The translations under genes and the position numbers were made by a program. A stretch of 64,000 nucleotides of DNA from the NCBI RefSeq assembly GCF_046569695.1, contig NZ_JBKHUI010000002.1, positions 186,001-250,000 of the forward strand, in the 5' to 3' direction. The stretch comes from Kluyvera sp046569695 (GTDB lineage: Bacteria; Pseudomonadota; Gammaproteobacteria; Enterobacterales; Enterobacteriaceae). The notes under the pieces are model-generated. The model searched no databases. It saw only the letters and a program-made list of their open reading frames with translations, and was not told where the DNA came from. This document shows, one piece after another, positions 43,280 through 52,063 of this stretch (positions within the stretch are counted from its first letter, which is position 1; the number at the start of each line of letters is the position of its first letter).

Positions 43280-44245
43280 TTATTTCACGAAACGGTCGGT
43301 AACGTACTGGCTGTAGTCGGTCGCCACCGCCGGGACTTTGCCCTGCTCTTTGAGGAACTGCGCGGTGTCGACAATTGCCTTATTCACCGGGCCATTAAGT
43401 TCCTGCGCCTGCTGTTCGGCGGTGAGATAGGTGTTGCCCTTCACCAGCCCCGGAACGTCCGCTTCCGGTACGCCGCTCAGGCGCGCCAGCTTGCTGATGT
43501 TCTCGGGTTGAGCCAGCCATTTATCCGGGTTATCGATATAGCCGCGCTGGGCATCAATCGCGCTTTTGGCGAAGGCTTTCACCACCTCAGGATGTTTGTC
43601 GGCGAAGTCTTTACGCACCACCCACACGTCGAGCGTTGGCGCCCCCCACTCGCCCACTTTGGACGAGTCGGTCAGTACGGTGCCGTCTTTTTCCAGCTCG
43701 TTCACCGCCGGTGCCCACACGTAAGCACCGTCAATATCACCGCGTTGCCAGGCGGCAATAATTGCCGGTGGCTGCAGGTTCAGGATCTGCACCTGACCCG
43801 GCTTAATGCCCCAATGTTTGAGCGCCGCCAGCAGGCTGTAGTGGGTAGTGGAGATAAACGGTACGGCAATGCGTTTACCAATCAGGTCTTCAGGTTTGGT
43901 GATGGCTTTTTTCACCACCAGCGCTTCGGAGTTACCGAGCTTTGAGGCCAGCAGGAAAACTTCAATCGGCACCTGCTGGCTGGCGGCCACCGCCAACGGG
44001 CTGGAACCGAGGTTGCCAATCTGAACATCGCCAGAGGCCAGTGCGCGGACGATGCTCGCGCCGCTGTCAAACTTGCGCCAGTCCGGTTTTGCTCCGCTCA
44101 GCTTTTCGAAGGTATTGTCCGCCTGCGCCACCTTGGCGGGCTCGGCGGAGGTTTGGTAGGCGATGGTGACGTCCACGGCCTGTGCCTGGAATGCCAACAG
44201 TGCCAACGTAGCGGCGATAAGGGTGAAACGCGATGCGATTGCCAT
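43280..44245 (-). CDS. tauA: Taurine-binding periplasmic protein
   Basis: TauA captures taurine in the periplasm for TauBC. The 321-residue protein has a cleavable signal peptide ending near FQAQAVD and a substrate-binding domain of the SsuA/TauA family (DVTIAYQTSAEPAKVAQ). It is the first gene of tauABCD; in E. coli Cbl activates it under sulfate limitation. The REP pair at 44406-44482 separates it from mmuM. Confidence 0.96.
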   Translation of the reverse strand: MAIASRFTLIAATLALLAFQAQAVDVTIAYQTSAEPAKVAQADNTFEKLSGAKPDWRKFDSGASIVRALASGDVQIGNLGSSPLAVAASQQVPIEVFLLASKLGNSEALVVKKAITKPEDLIGKRIAVPFISTTHYSLLAALKHWGIKPGQVQILNLQPPAIIAAWQRGDIDGAYVWAPAVNELEKDGTVLTDSSKVGEWGAPTLDVWVVRKDFADKHPEVVKAFAKSAIDAQRGYIDNPDKWLAQPENISKLARLSGVPEADVPGLVKGNTYLTAEQQAQELNGPVNKAIVDTAQFLKEQGKVPAVATDYSQYVTDRFVK

Positions 44246-44405
44246 AATGTCCTGCTCCCATGTCTTGTTATGGAGGCAGTATTTCCGGCGCGGGGTATTT
44301 GATAAAGGAATTAAAAATGCTTGTTAATTCCAATTCGTTTTTAGAAGAAAAGTGGCAAAAGATAGTTGGGGAGTGGGATTTCCCCGGAAAAGTCCCGGGG
44401 AGATC

Positions 44406-44482
44406 GTAGGCCTGATAAGCGAAGCGCCATCAGGCAGTCCGGCGCACTTTGCCGGATGGCGGCGTCGCCTTATCCGGCCTAC
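44406..44482. repeat. REP pair between mmuM and tauA
   Basis: GTAGGCCTGATAAGCGAAGC pairs with GCCTTATCCGGCCTAC around GGCAGTCCGGCGC. The element lies between mmuM's end and the tauA start on the same strand. Confidence 0.85.
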
Positions 44483-44506
44483 AGGTACCCCCAGGAATAC
44501 TCAGGT

Positions 44507-45439
44507 TCAGCAGTGCGCCTTCAGTGCCGCAATATCCTTCGGCGTGGTCCTGCAGCAGCCGCCAATCAGCTTCGCCCCGGCCGCCAGCCACTGCGGCAGA
44601 TAGCCTTCCAGCGTCGCGCAGGCCTCACCGTGGTGATGCCAGGTTTTGCTGACCGCATCGTAATGCTCACCAGAGTTAGGATAAACCACCAGCGGCAGCG
44701 GCGTCAGGCCGTGCAGATATTCCAGCGCCTCAACGGTATTTTCCAGCACGATACAGTTAATGCCCACCGCCAGAATCTGCGGATAGTCCGCCAGCAGCGC
44801 CAGCACATCACGCAGCGGCGTGCCGTCGCTCAGGTGCTGAGCATCGCGCAGGGTAAACGAGAACCACGCCTGTGCCACCGGGTAGGCTTCCAGCAGTTGC
44901 GCCAGCGCGCGAATTTCATCAAACGACGGCAGGGTTTCGCAGGCCAACAGGTCAACGCCCGCCTCCAGCAAGGCTTCAACGCGTGGGCGATGGAAATCCT
45001 GAAACACCTGCGCGCTGCGCTGGTAGTCGCCGCGATATTCCGAACCGTCCGCCAGGTAAGCCCCATACGGCCCCACGGAACCGGCAATCAGCAGCCCCTT
45101 CGCCGCCGGGTTTTCTGCGTAGTACGAGTCACGAGCCTGCTTCGCCAGCTCCACGCTTTTGGCAATCAGCGAGCGGGCCTGCGCTTCATTGAGCCCACGC
45201 GCGGCAAAGCCGTCCGGGGTCGCCTGATAGCTGGCGGTGATCGCCACCTGCGCCCCGGCGCGGAAGTAGTCGAGATGCACGTCGTAAATCAGCTGTGGGT
45301 TTTCCATCAGCACTTTCGCCGACCACAGGCTGTCGGCCAGGTCGCAGCCGCGCGCCTCAAGCTCGGTCGCCATCGCGCCGTCGAGCAGTACAAAGGGATG
45401 GTCAGTCAGAATTGTGGTTAAGGGATTATTCTGCGGCAT
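44507..45439 (-). CDS. mmuM: Homocysteine S-methyltransferase
   Basis: MmuM transfers a methyl group from S-methylmethionine (or S-adenosylmethionine) to homocysteine, yielding methionine. The 310-residue (beta/alpha)8 enzyme has the catalytic zinc cysteines: Cys in NCIVLEN and the pair in LIGGCCRTTP. It overlaps mmuP by 14 bases, so the operon is tightly coupled and is expected to share the MetJ control. Confidence 0.95.
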   Translation of the reverse strand: MPQNNPLTTILTDHPFVLLDGAMATELEARGCDLADSLWSAKVLMENPQLIYDVHLDYFRAGAQVAITASYQATPDGFAARGLNEAQARSLIAKSVELAKQARDSYYAENPAAKGLLIAGSVGPYGAYLADGSEYRGDYQRSAQVFQDFHRPRVEALLEAGVDLLACETLPSFDEIRALAQLLEAYPVAQAWFSFTLRDAQHLSDGTPLRDVLALLADYPQILAVGINCIVLENTVEALEYLHGLTPLPLVVYPNSGEHYDAVSKTWHHHGEACATLEGYLPQWLAAGAKLIGGCCRTTPKDIAALKAHC

Positions 45440-46835
45440 GCTGCGGCGCCTCCTCGGTCAGGCGTGAACGTGTGAGATAGTAGGCACCATAACACAGCGC
45501 CACAAACGGGATCCCGCACCACAGCGCAATCCGCTGCGAAGGGTCAAACGCCAGGCCAAGACAGGCCACCAGGCAGAGCACAAAGCCCAGCACCGGCACC
45601 AGCGGATACCATGGCGCGCGATAGTGCAGTTCGCTCAGCGCTTTCCCCTGCTGCAAATGACGACGGCGGAACATAAAGTGCGAGGCGCAGATGCTAATCC
45701 ACACCGCCACCACCGCAAAACCAGAAATCGCCGACAGCGCGACAAACACGGTATCCGGCGCGACGATGCTGGAAAACAGCGCCAACAGCCCGCCGAGCAT
45801 ACTCACCGACAGCGCCACCAGCGGCACGCCGTTTTTGGTCAGCTGCGAGAAGCAGCGCGGCAGCGTACGTTCGTTGGAAAGCGACCATAACATGCGGCCA
45901 GAGGCATACAGCCCGGAGTTCGCCGCCGACAGAATCGCCGTCAGGATCACGAAGTTGAAAATGTCCGCCGCGTACGGAATCCCGACTTTCTCAAACACCA
46001 GCACGAACGGGCTCTTTTCCACCCCCGCCTGCTGCATCGGGATCAGCGCTGCCAGCACAAACACGGTGCCGATAAAGAAGATAATCAGCCGCGCAATGGT
46101 GGTACGAATGGCAACCGGGATCACCTTGTGCGGATTCTCGGTTTCACCGGCGGCAATGCCGATAAGTTCGGTGCCGGAAAACGCAAAGTTCACCGCCACC
46201 ATGGTCATCAGAATTGGCAGTCCGCCGTGCGGGAACCAGCCCTCGGCGGTAATGTTCGACAGCCCCGGCGCGGGCGAGCCGTCCTGCATCGGGATAAAGC
46301 CAAAGATAGCCGCGCCGCCCAGGATAATAAACGCGATGATGGTTATCACCTTCACCAGCGAGAACCAGAACTCCCCTTCGGCAAAGAAGCGGGTCGAAAT
46401 AACGTTGAGGCCGAAAATAAGTACGCAGAACAGCAGGCACCAGATCCACACCGGTACCTGCGGGAACCAGTACTGCATACAGAACCCGGCGGCGGTAAAG
46501 CTCGAGCCGAGCGCCACCGTCCAGGTGAGCCAGTAGAGCCACGCCACGGTGTAGCCGGTCGCCGGGCCAAGATAGCGAGAGGCGTAAAGATGGAACGCGC
46601 CGGTTTCCGGCATCGCCACCGACAGCTCGCCAAGACACTGCATCACCAGCCAGACAACCAGCGCGCCAATCAGATAGGCCAGCAGCGTACCCGCCGCGCC
46701 GGTGGTGGAGATGATATAGCCGGTATTGAAAAACAGCCCTGTGCCAATAACACCACCCAGCGACAGCATAATCAGGTGGCGGGTTTTCATGGTGCGCTTT
46801 AACTGCCCACCTTGTTGTTGTGTTGTGTTTTGCAT
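45426..46835 (-). CDS. mmuP: S-methylmethionine permease
   Basis: MmuP is an APC-superfamily permease that imports S-methylmethionine. The 469-residue protein has 12 hydrophobic segments and the family start MKTRHLIMLSLGGVIGTGLF, with PETGAFHLYASRYLGPATGY. The MetJ operator lies immediately upstream, so the gene is repressed when methionine is plentiful. The ATG at 46835 follows AAGGTAAT. Downstream mmuM overlaps. Confidence 0.94.
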   Translation of the reverse strand: MQNTTQQQGGQLKRTMKTRHLIMLSLGGVIGTGLFFNTGYIISTTGAAGTLLAYLIGALVVWLVMQCLGELSVAMPETGAFHLYASRYLGPATGYTVAWLYWLTWTVALGSSFTAAGFCMQYWFPQVPVWIWCLLFCVLIFGLNVISTRFFAEGEFWFSLVKVITIIAFIILGGAAIFGFIPMQDGSPAPGLSNITAEGWFPHGGLPILMTMVAVNFAFSGTELIGIAAGETENPHKVIPVAIRTTIARLIIFFIGTVFVLAALIPMQQAGVEKSPFVLVFEKVGIPYAADIFNFVILTAILSAANSGLYASGRMLWSLSNERTLPRCFSQLTKNGVPLVALSVSMLGGLLALFSSIVAPDTVFVALSAISGFAVVAVWISICASHFMFRRRHLQQGKALSELHYRAPWYPLVPVLGFVLCLVACLGLAFDPSQRIALWCGIPFVALCYGAYYLTRSRLTEEAPQHAAE

Positions 46836-46846
46836 TATTACCTTCT

Positions 46847-46870
46847 AAACGTATGGACATCTAAACATCC
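46847..46870 (-). promoter_or_regulatory. MetJ operator (three tandem met boxes) of mmuPM
   Basis: On the minus strand GGATGTTT, AGATGTCC and ATACGTTT follow without gaps, each matching the met box AGACGTCT at 5-6 of 8 positions. The array sits 12 bases upstream of the mmuP start. Confidence 0.8.
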
Positions 46871-46945
46871 AAATAAGAAGGAGGTTATACAACGATTGTG
46901 AATGAATTGCAAAACGGGGGGATCACCAGAAATGAGGGAGAGTGC

Positions 46946-47045
46946 GGGGGTTCCCCCTCTCCCCAAAGGGACGAGGGAACCGATCGCATCGTTGGTGAGG
47001 CTGGTTTTCCCCCTCTCCCTTTCAGGGAGAGGGCCGGGGTGAGGG
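46946..47045. repeat. CCCTCTCCC-type palindromic repeats between roxA-like gene and mmuP
   Basis: CCCCCTCTCCCCAAAGGGACGAGGG and CCCCCTCTCCCTTTCAGGGAGAGGGCCGGGGTGAGGG are two members of the family seen at 20779 and 56900, in a gap between same-strand genes. Confidence 0.75.
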
Positions 47046-47066
47046 TACAACGCGCACCCTCACCGC

Positions 47067-48188
47067 TTACTCGTCAAAGAACCAGTACCCCTGATTAATC
47101 AACGCCGTCAGTTCCACCACAAACGCAGGATTATGCAGCGCTTCGCCAAGCAACGTGCTATCCACTTCGGTATAGCGGCTCAGCACGTCCAGCGCCTGCG
47201 GCGCACAGGTTTCTACCCGTTCGCTGTTAATAAAGAAACAGCCGCCAATATTCAGCACCCGCAGGCCGTTCAGACGACGCAGGGTTTCCCCACCTTCCAG
47301 CGCGGCAGCAACCTCTTCCGGCTCGTACGGCGGCTCGGCTGGCGCAAGATCCAGCTCATGACGCGGCGTGCTGATAAAGCTGCCGAACCACTGCTTGAAA
47401 TCATCCGGCTTACGGATCATATCGATCATCATGGTGCGCAGACGCTCCAGTTCATGATCTTCCACTTTACCCGCATGTTCCCGACAGGTGAGATCAGGGT
47501 CGGTGTAGTACTTCTCGCCCAGATCGTTTTCCAGCGCATAATCGGCAAAGCTGCTGATCAGATCGCGACCGTTCGGCCCACGGAAGCCAACGGAGTAGTT
47601 CAGCGTGGCTTCGAAGGTGTAGCCATCGTGCGGGAATCCTGGCGGAATATAGAGAATATCGCCCGGCTCCATTTCCACTTCGATAATCGGTGTAAAGGGC
47701 TCAACGTGCAGCAGCGCCGGGTGCGGGCAGTGCTGTTTTAACGTCAAGGCATCGCCTACGCGCCAGCGGCGGCGGCCCATACCCTGGATAATAAATACGT
47801 CATACGGGTCGATATGCGGCCCCACGCCGCCGCCCGGCACCGAGAAGGAGATCATCAGATCATCCAGCCGCCAGTCCGGCAGCACGCGGAATGGACGTAC
47901 CAGTTCGGCGGAAGGTTCATGCCAGTGGTTCACCGCCTGCGCCAGCAGCGACCAGTTTTCCTCACCCAGATGGTCAAAATCTTCGAACGGGCCGTTGCTG
48001 GCCTGCCATTTACCGTCGGCGTGGCTAACCAGGCGGCTGTCGACTTCCATCTCCATCGCCAGACCGGCCAGTTCATCCGGGGTAATCGGGTCAACGAAGT
48101 TCGGGAAGGCGTTCTTCAGGACGACCGGTTGCTTCTGCCAGTATTTTTCTAAAAATTCCGGCCAGTTGAGGTTCAGTTGATAAGCCAT
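47067..48188 (-). CDS. RoxA-like ribosomal protein L16 arginine hydroxylase (JmjC)
   Basis: The 373-residue protein is a JmjC/cupin Fe(II)/2-oxoglutarate oxygenase homologous to E. coli RoxA (YcfD), which hydroxylates Arg81 of L16. Iron ligands are visible as His125/Asp127 in GVGPHIDPYD and the distal His in GFPHDGY. The family C-terminal dimer and winged domains end QGYWFFDE. It differs from E. coli RoxA at many positions and lies away from the usual phoQ-pepT neighbours, so it may be a paralogue rather than roxA itself. It is downstream of the diguanylate cyclase, about 90 bp away. Confidence 0.8.
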   Translation of the reverse strand: MAYQLNLNWPEFLEKYWQKQPVVLKNAFPNFVDPITPDELAGLAMEMEVDSRLVSHADGKWQASNGPFEDFDHLGEENWSLLAQAVNHWHEPSAELVRPFRVLPDWRLDDLMISFSVPGGGVGPHIDPYDVFIIQGMGRRRWRVGDALTLKQHCPHPALLHVEPFTPIIEVEMEPGDILYIPPGFPHDGYTFEATLNYSVGFRGPNGRDLISSFADYALENDLGEKYYTDPDLTCREHAGKVEDHELERLRTMMIDMIRKPDDFKQWFGSFISTPRHELDLAPAEPPYEPEEVAAALEGGETLRRLNGLRVLNIGGCFFINSERVETCAPQALDVLSRYTEVDSTLLGEALHNPAFVVELTALINQGYWFFDE

Positions 48189-48280
48189 GTTTCTTTACCA
48201 TCACAGTAGAGGAGTAGGCCCGATTATAAAGAGGCCAGCGATTGGCCTCTTTGTGGTGAATCAATTGCCGAACGTTCCGC

Positions 48281-49579
48281 TTACACCGCCACGACGCGAT
48301 TACGCCCCTGCTGTTTGGCACGATAGAGCGCCGCATCGCTGCTATGGATAAGCTCGGCGCCAATATCCGCCGGGCTCTGGATGCTGCAAACGTACAGCGG
48401 CGCATCCCAGGTCATCACGCCAAGGCTGATGGTCAGCACGCCGCCAAGCGGGTTGGTTTCATGTTCAATATTCAGATCCATCACCCGTTCGCGCAGACGC
48501 TCGGCCACCGTTCGTGCCCCCTCTGCCCCGGTGTCCGGCAGCATAATTAAAAACTCTTCGCCGCCGTAGCGGCTGACGCTATCGTCCGGCCTCAGCCCTC
48601 CCCTCAGCGCGTCCGCCACCGCCTTCAGCACGCGGTCGCCCGCCTGATGGCCATAGGTATCGTTATAGCGTTTGAAAAAGTCGAGGTCGGCCATGCACAG
48701 TGAGAGTGATGCCCCTTCACGCTGGGCGCGGGTGATCTCATAGTTCAGCCGTTCGTCCATATAACGGCGGTTGAACAATCCGGTCAGATGGTCCCGCTCG
48801 GCGTACTGCAGCAGTACCTGGTTGGCGCTGGCGAGCTGCTGCTCCGCCAGCTTGCGGTCGGTAATATCCATCCACGCGGAGGAGATCCCCGCCACGTTTC
48901 CGCCCGCGTCATACACTGGCATTGGCTTAATGTAGAAGTAACGTCCGTAGAGAAAAACCTCTTTGCTAGCGATCTCTTCTCCGGCATCAAGACGAATAAA
49001 ATCCTGCTGAAACAACAAATTCCATTCCGGCATGATATCTCGCAGGCACTGACCAATCAGCACATCTTCCGGCTGACCAAGCAGTTCGCCCATCGCTTTA
49101 TTCGCTTTCGTGAGCTGCCCAAAACGGTTAATCACGCACAGCGCCAGCGGCGTGTTCTGGTAGATAGACTCCAGCTGCAACACCCGTTCGCCAAGCTGCG
49201 AGATGTCGCGGTCGATACCGCGATACCCGATTAACTCTCCCTGGGCATCAAAAAGCGGAATACCGCTGGTTTCGATGATCACCGCGCTGCCATCTGCCCG
49301 ACGGTTGCGGTTAATCATGCCGTTGAAGGGCTGCCGGGAAGCCAGCACCTCGCCAAAGCATTTCTGCACCCGCTCCGATTCTGCCGGTTCCATAAACTCA
49401 AACGGCGCGCGGCCAAGCACCTCTTCAGCCGAGTAGCCCAGCAGGTTATTCACCACGTTGGATACCCACACGTAGCGCCCCTGAGCGTCTACCTCCCAGA
49501 TCCAATCCGTGTTGTGGTTAATAAGATCCGCGAGCTTATCGGCTTCGCTCGTACTCCCCTGCGCAAATTGCTTATCCAT
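48281..49579 (-). CDS. PAS-PAS-GGDEF diguanylate cyclase
   Basis: This 432-residue soluble cyclase makes cyclic di-GMP. Two PAS domains (about 18-135 and 140-250; DWIWEVDAQGRYVWVS starts the first) precede a GGDEF domain. The active-site loop is RYGGEEFLIM, and an RPDD inhibition site lies five residues before it, so the enzyme looks active and product-inhibited. ATG 49579 follows GGACGGGAA. The sensed signal is unknown. It is co-directional with the RoxA-like gene. Confidence 0.9.
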   Translation of the reverse strand: MDKQFAQGSTSEADKLADLINHNTDWIWEVDAQGRYVWVSNVVNNLLGYSAEEVLGRAPFEFMEPAESERVQKCFGEVLASRQPFNGMINRNRRADGSAVIIETSGIPLFDAQGELIGYRGIDRDISQLGERVLQLESIYQNTPLALCVINRFGQLTKANKAMGELLGQPEDVLIGQCLRDIMPEWNLLFQQDFIRLDAGEEIASKEVFLYGRYFYIKPMPVYDAGGNVAGISSAWMDITDRKLAEQQLASANQVLLQYAERDHLTGLFNRRYMDERLNYEITRAQREGASLSLCMADLDFFKRYNDTYGHQAGDRVLKAVADALRGGLRPDDSVSRYGGEEFLIMLPDTGAEGARTVAERLRERVMDLNIEHETNPLGGVLTISLGVMTWDAPLYVCSIQSPADIGAELIHSSDAALYRAKQQGRNRVVAV

Positions 49580-49745
49580 TGCTTTCCCGTCCTTTTCCGT
49601 TAGCGCTCCGCTTGCTTTAACTGTGCGGTTAAAAAACAACCACTTTGTCAACCAACACATAATGAGCGGCTATTTAATAATCATAAATGCTTTAACAATA
49701 TGTGCTATTGAACTATTTTATGGCAAGAATAAAGGAGGCCGGTTT

Positions 49746-49961
49746 GTGATTTTAATAAAATATTTATGCCCTAAATGTAACCATACAACAGAAATTACTG
49801 ATGTTGAAAAAATAACGAACTCCGCTGATGAATATCCTTTATGCTGCCCCGCCTGTGGTCAGCATTTTAGTAAAACGACGCTGGCAAAATTTGCCCGTCA
49901 GCGGGCGGAAGAGATGATAAATGACGCATTATCGCGATTAAAAAAACAGACCTCGCAATAA
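49746..49961 (+). CDS. Small zinc-ribbon protein
   Basis: A 71-residue protein is encoded from GTG 49746, chosen because the strong ribosome-binding site AAAGGAGG lies seven bases upstream. The sequence has CPKC near residue 8 and CCPAC near residue 34, a four-cysteine zinc ribbon, then a basic helical tail (FARQRAEEMINDALSRLKKQ). Longer frames through upstream ATGs lack a ribosome-binding site. It reads divergently from the cyclase. No family was recognised firmly; zinc-binding regulators or DNA-binding small proteins are possible. Confidence 0.65.
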   Translation: MILIKYLCPKCNHTTEITDVEKITNSADEYPLCCPACGQHFSKTTLAKFARQRAEEMINDALSRLKKQTSQ

Positions 49962-50310
49962 CATCGCCGTACGCGTTTAGACTGATTAATAGCACTAATT
50001 AATTACTCATTGAGATAAATAACGTCAGGCTAATACAGAATACGGCTGAATTATTTCGGTAATCCAGAATTATTAATCTATTCAATATTAAAAATACGTC
50101 CCCTGCCCGCCATTCATTCCCTCACCACACATTGCCAGCCCAACCACGGTCGACATCGAAAGTCGTCTCCCCGTCCGATCCAACAAAATTTGATCCGCGA
50201 TCGCATTTCTAAATTATACATATGCAAAACAATTGATCACTATCAAACCCATTGCTAGCTTGCATGACAACTGACCAGAAAATGGCCGTCGGTGGTAAAC
50301 GGAGAATGTC
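49962..50310. other. 349-bp region upstream of the FAD dehydrogenase
   Basis: It contains an AT-rich stretch (49965-50090), a possible promoter with TATACA at 50215 and an imperfect palindrome at 50186-50208 (listed separately). No coding frame was seen. Confidence 0.5.
50186..50208. promoter_or_regulatory. Candidate IclR-type operator
   Basis: AAATTTGATC-CGC-GATCGCATTT is an inverted repeat with 8 of 10 arm bases paired. It lies about 100 bases before the FAD dehydrogenase start, adjacent to a TATACA -10 candidate. IclR proteins often bind such palindromes, and two IclR genes lie downstream, but no specific consensus is matched. Confidence 0.35.
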
Positions 50311-52047
50311 ATGTCAAATGCTAAAGAATTTCGCTGTGATGTAGTGGTGGTGGGCACGGGTGCGGCGGGGATGTCTGCCGCCGTAACCGCGGCGCATCAG
50401 GGGCTCGATGTACTGATGATTGAAAAACGTGACCGCTTCGGCGGCACGGCGGCGCGGTCAGGCGGATGGCTGTGGATCCCCTGCACGAAGCTGGCGCACG
50501 CCTACGGCCACGATGATTCACCGGAGGCGGTGAAAACCTATCTGCGCCACGAAGGCGGGGCGAGCTACAACGATGCCCGCGTCTCAGCCTTCTTGCAGCA
50601 CGGCCCGCAGGCGGTGGACTTCTTCTTACAAAATACGGCGGTCGATTTTGAAATGCCGCTGACCTTCCCCGACTATCATGCGGAAGCGCCGGGGGCGATG
50701 CAGGGCGGGCGCTCGATGGTGGCAAAACCGTTCGATGCCCGTGAACTGGGCGACAACCTCAAGCACCTGGAGCCCGCGCTGCCTGAACTGACGGTATTCG
50801 GTATGATGATTGGCTCCGGCAAAGATATTCGCCATCTGATGAACGCCACTCGCTCGCTGCAGTCGGCGGTCTACGCCGCAAAGCGCCTGTCGAAGCATTT
50901 CTGGGAAACCCTGACGTTAGGCCGCGGGATGCTGTTGACCAACGGCAATGCGCTGATGGGACGTCTGGCAAAATCAGCATTGGATAAAAACATCCCTATC
51001 TGGCGCAACTCACCGATTCAGGAACTGCTCTATGAAAACGGGCGCGTAGTCGGGGCAAAGGTTAAAAAAGAGAATGAAATCATTACCGTCTACGCCGACA
51101 GAGGGGTCGTGCTGGCCGCCGGTGGGTTCTCGCATGACGTCGAGCGCCGTAAAGCCAACTATCGCCACGCGCCTACTGGCAAAGAGCACTGGAGCCCAAC
51201 GGTGGAGTCTAACACCGGCGATACCTTCAGGCTGTTTGAGGCGCTCGGCGGCAAGATTGATAGCCATCTGGCGAATGCCGCCGCGTGGTCTCCGGTCTCG
51301 CTGACGACCCGCGCCGACGGCAGCCAGGGCGTGATGCCGCACTTTATTGACCGCGCCAAGCCCGGCGTGATTGCAGTCACCGCCAGGGGTCAGCGTTTTA
51401 CCAACGAGGCCAACTCTTACCACGACTACGTGCAGGCGATGATCAACGCCTGTGAAGGGGAAAGCGAAACCTGCTCGTGGCTTATCTGCGATCACCCGAC
51501 CCTGCGCCGCTACGGTTTAGGCAGCGTCGCCCCGTTCCCGCTGCCAATAGGCCGCCATCTCAAATCAGGCTATCTGCTGAAAGGGGCAACGCTGGAAGCG
51601 CTGGCAAATAAGGCCGGAATTGACCCACAGGGTCTAACCCAAACGGTCACCGTCTTTAACCAGGGCGCCATCAGCGGTCATGATCCAGCGTTCGGTAAAG
51701 GCTCGAAAGCCTACAACCGCTATCAGGGCGATGCTCTGCACCAGCCAAACCCGTGCCTGAAGGCTATCGAACGGGGGCCGTTCTATGCGGTGAAAATTCA
51801 TCCAGGGGATATCGGCACCTACAACGGAATTCCGGTTGATGAACACTGCCGGGCGCTGGCCGAAGACGGTACGCCTATCGACGGGCTGTATGCCATCGGC
51901 AACGACGCCACCAGCATTATGGGCGGCAACTATCCCGGCGCCGGGATCACCCTCGGCCCGGCATTAACCTTTGGCTACGCCGTCGCGAAGTATATTGCCG
52001 GGCAGACGGTTGCCGGTGCAGACCCCCTCATCAAAAAAGCGTCATAG
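50311..52047 (+). CDS. FAD-dependent dehydrogenase, 3-oxosteroid 1-dehydrogenase (KstD)-like
   Basis: This 578-residue flavoprotein of the fumarate reductase/KstD superfamily has the dinucleotide motif VVVVGTGAAGMSAA (GTGAAG at 15-20), then EKRDRFGGTAARSGGWLW and the C-terminal FAD loop GGNYPGAGITLGPALTFGY, which is characteristic of KstD and related ketone desaturases. No signal peptide or haem motif is present, so it is cytoplasmic. Relatives remove hydrogen next to a keto group in steroids or other cyclic ketones; the real substrate is unknown. It is the first gene of a four-gene plus-strand set, with the SDR 16 bp behind. Confidence 0.82.
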   Translation: MSNAKEFRCDVVVVGTGAAGMSAAVTAAHQGLDVLMIEKRDRFGGTAARSGGWLWIPCTKLAHAYGHDDSPEAVKTYLRHEGGASYNDARVSAFLQHGPQAVDFFLQNTAVDFEMPLTFPDYHAEAPGAMQGGRSMVAKPFDARELGDNLKHLEPALPELTVFGMMIGSGKDIRHLMNATRSLQSAVYAAKRLSKHFWETLTLGRGMLLTNGNALMGRLAKSALDKNIPIWRNSPIQELLYENGRVVGAKVKKENEIITVYADRGVVLAAGGFSHDVERRKANYRHAPTGKEHWSPTVESNTGDTFRLFEALGGKIDSHLANAAAWSPVSLTTRADGSQGVMPHFIDRAKPGVIAVTARGQRFTNEANSYHDYVQAMINACEGESETCSWLICDHPTLRRYGLGSVAPFPLPIGRHLKSGYLLKGATLEALANKAGIDPQGLTQTVTVFNQGAISGHDPAFGKGSKAYNRYQGDALHQPNPCLKAIERGPFYAVKIHPGDIGTYNGIPVDEHCRALAEDGTPIDGLYAIGNDATSIMGGNYPGAGITLGPALTFGYAVAKYIAGQTVAGADPLIKKAS

Positions 52048-52063
52048 CCCTGGAGCAAAAAAG

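Noticed and set aside
49509..49745. Long N-terminal extension of the zinc-ribbon protein
   Set aside because: The extension is partly antisense to the cyclase gene and lacks a ribosome-binding site; the GTG with AAAGGAGG fits better.
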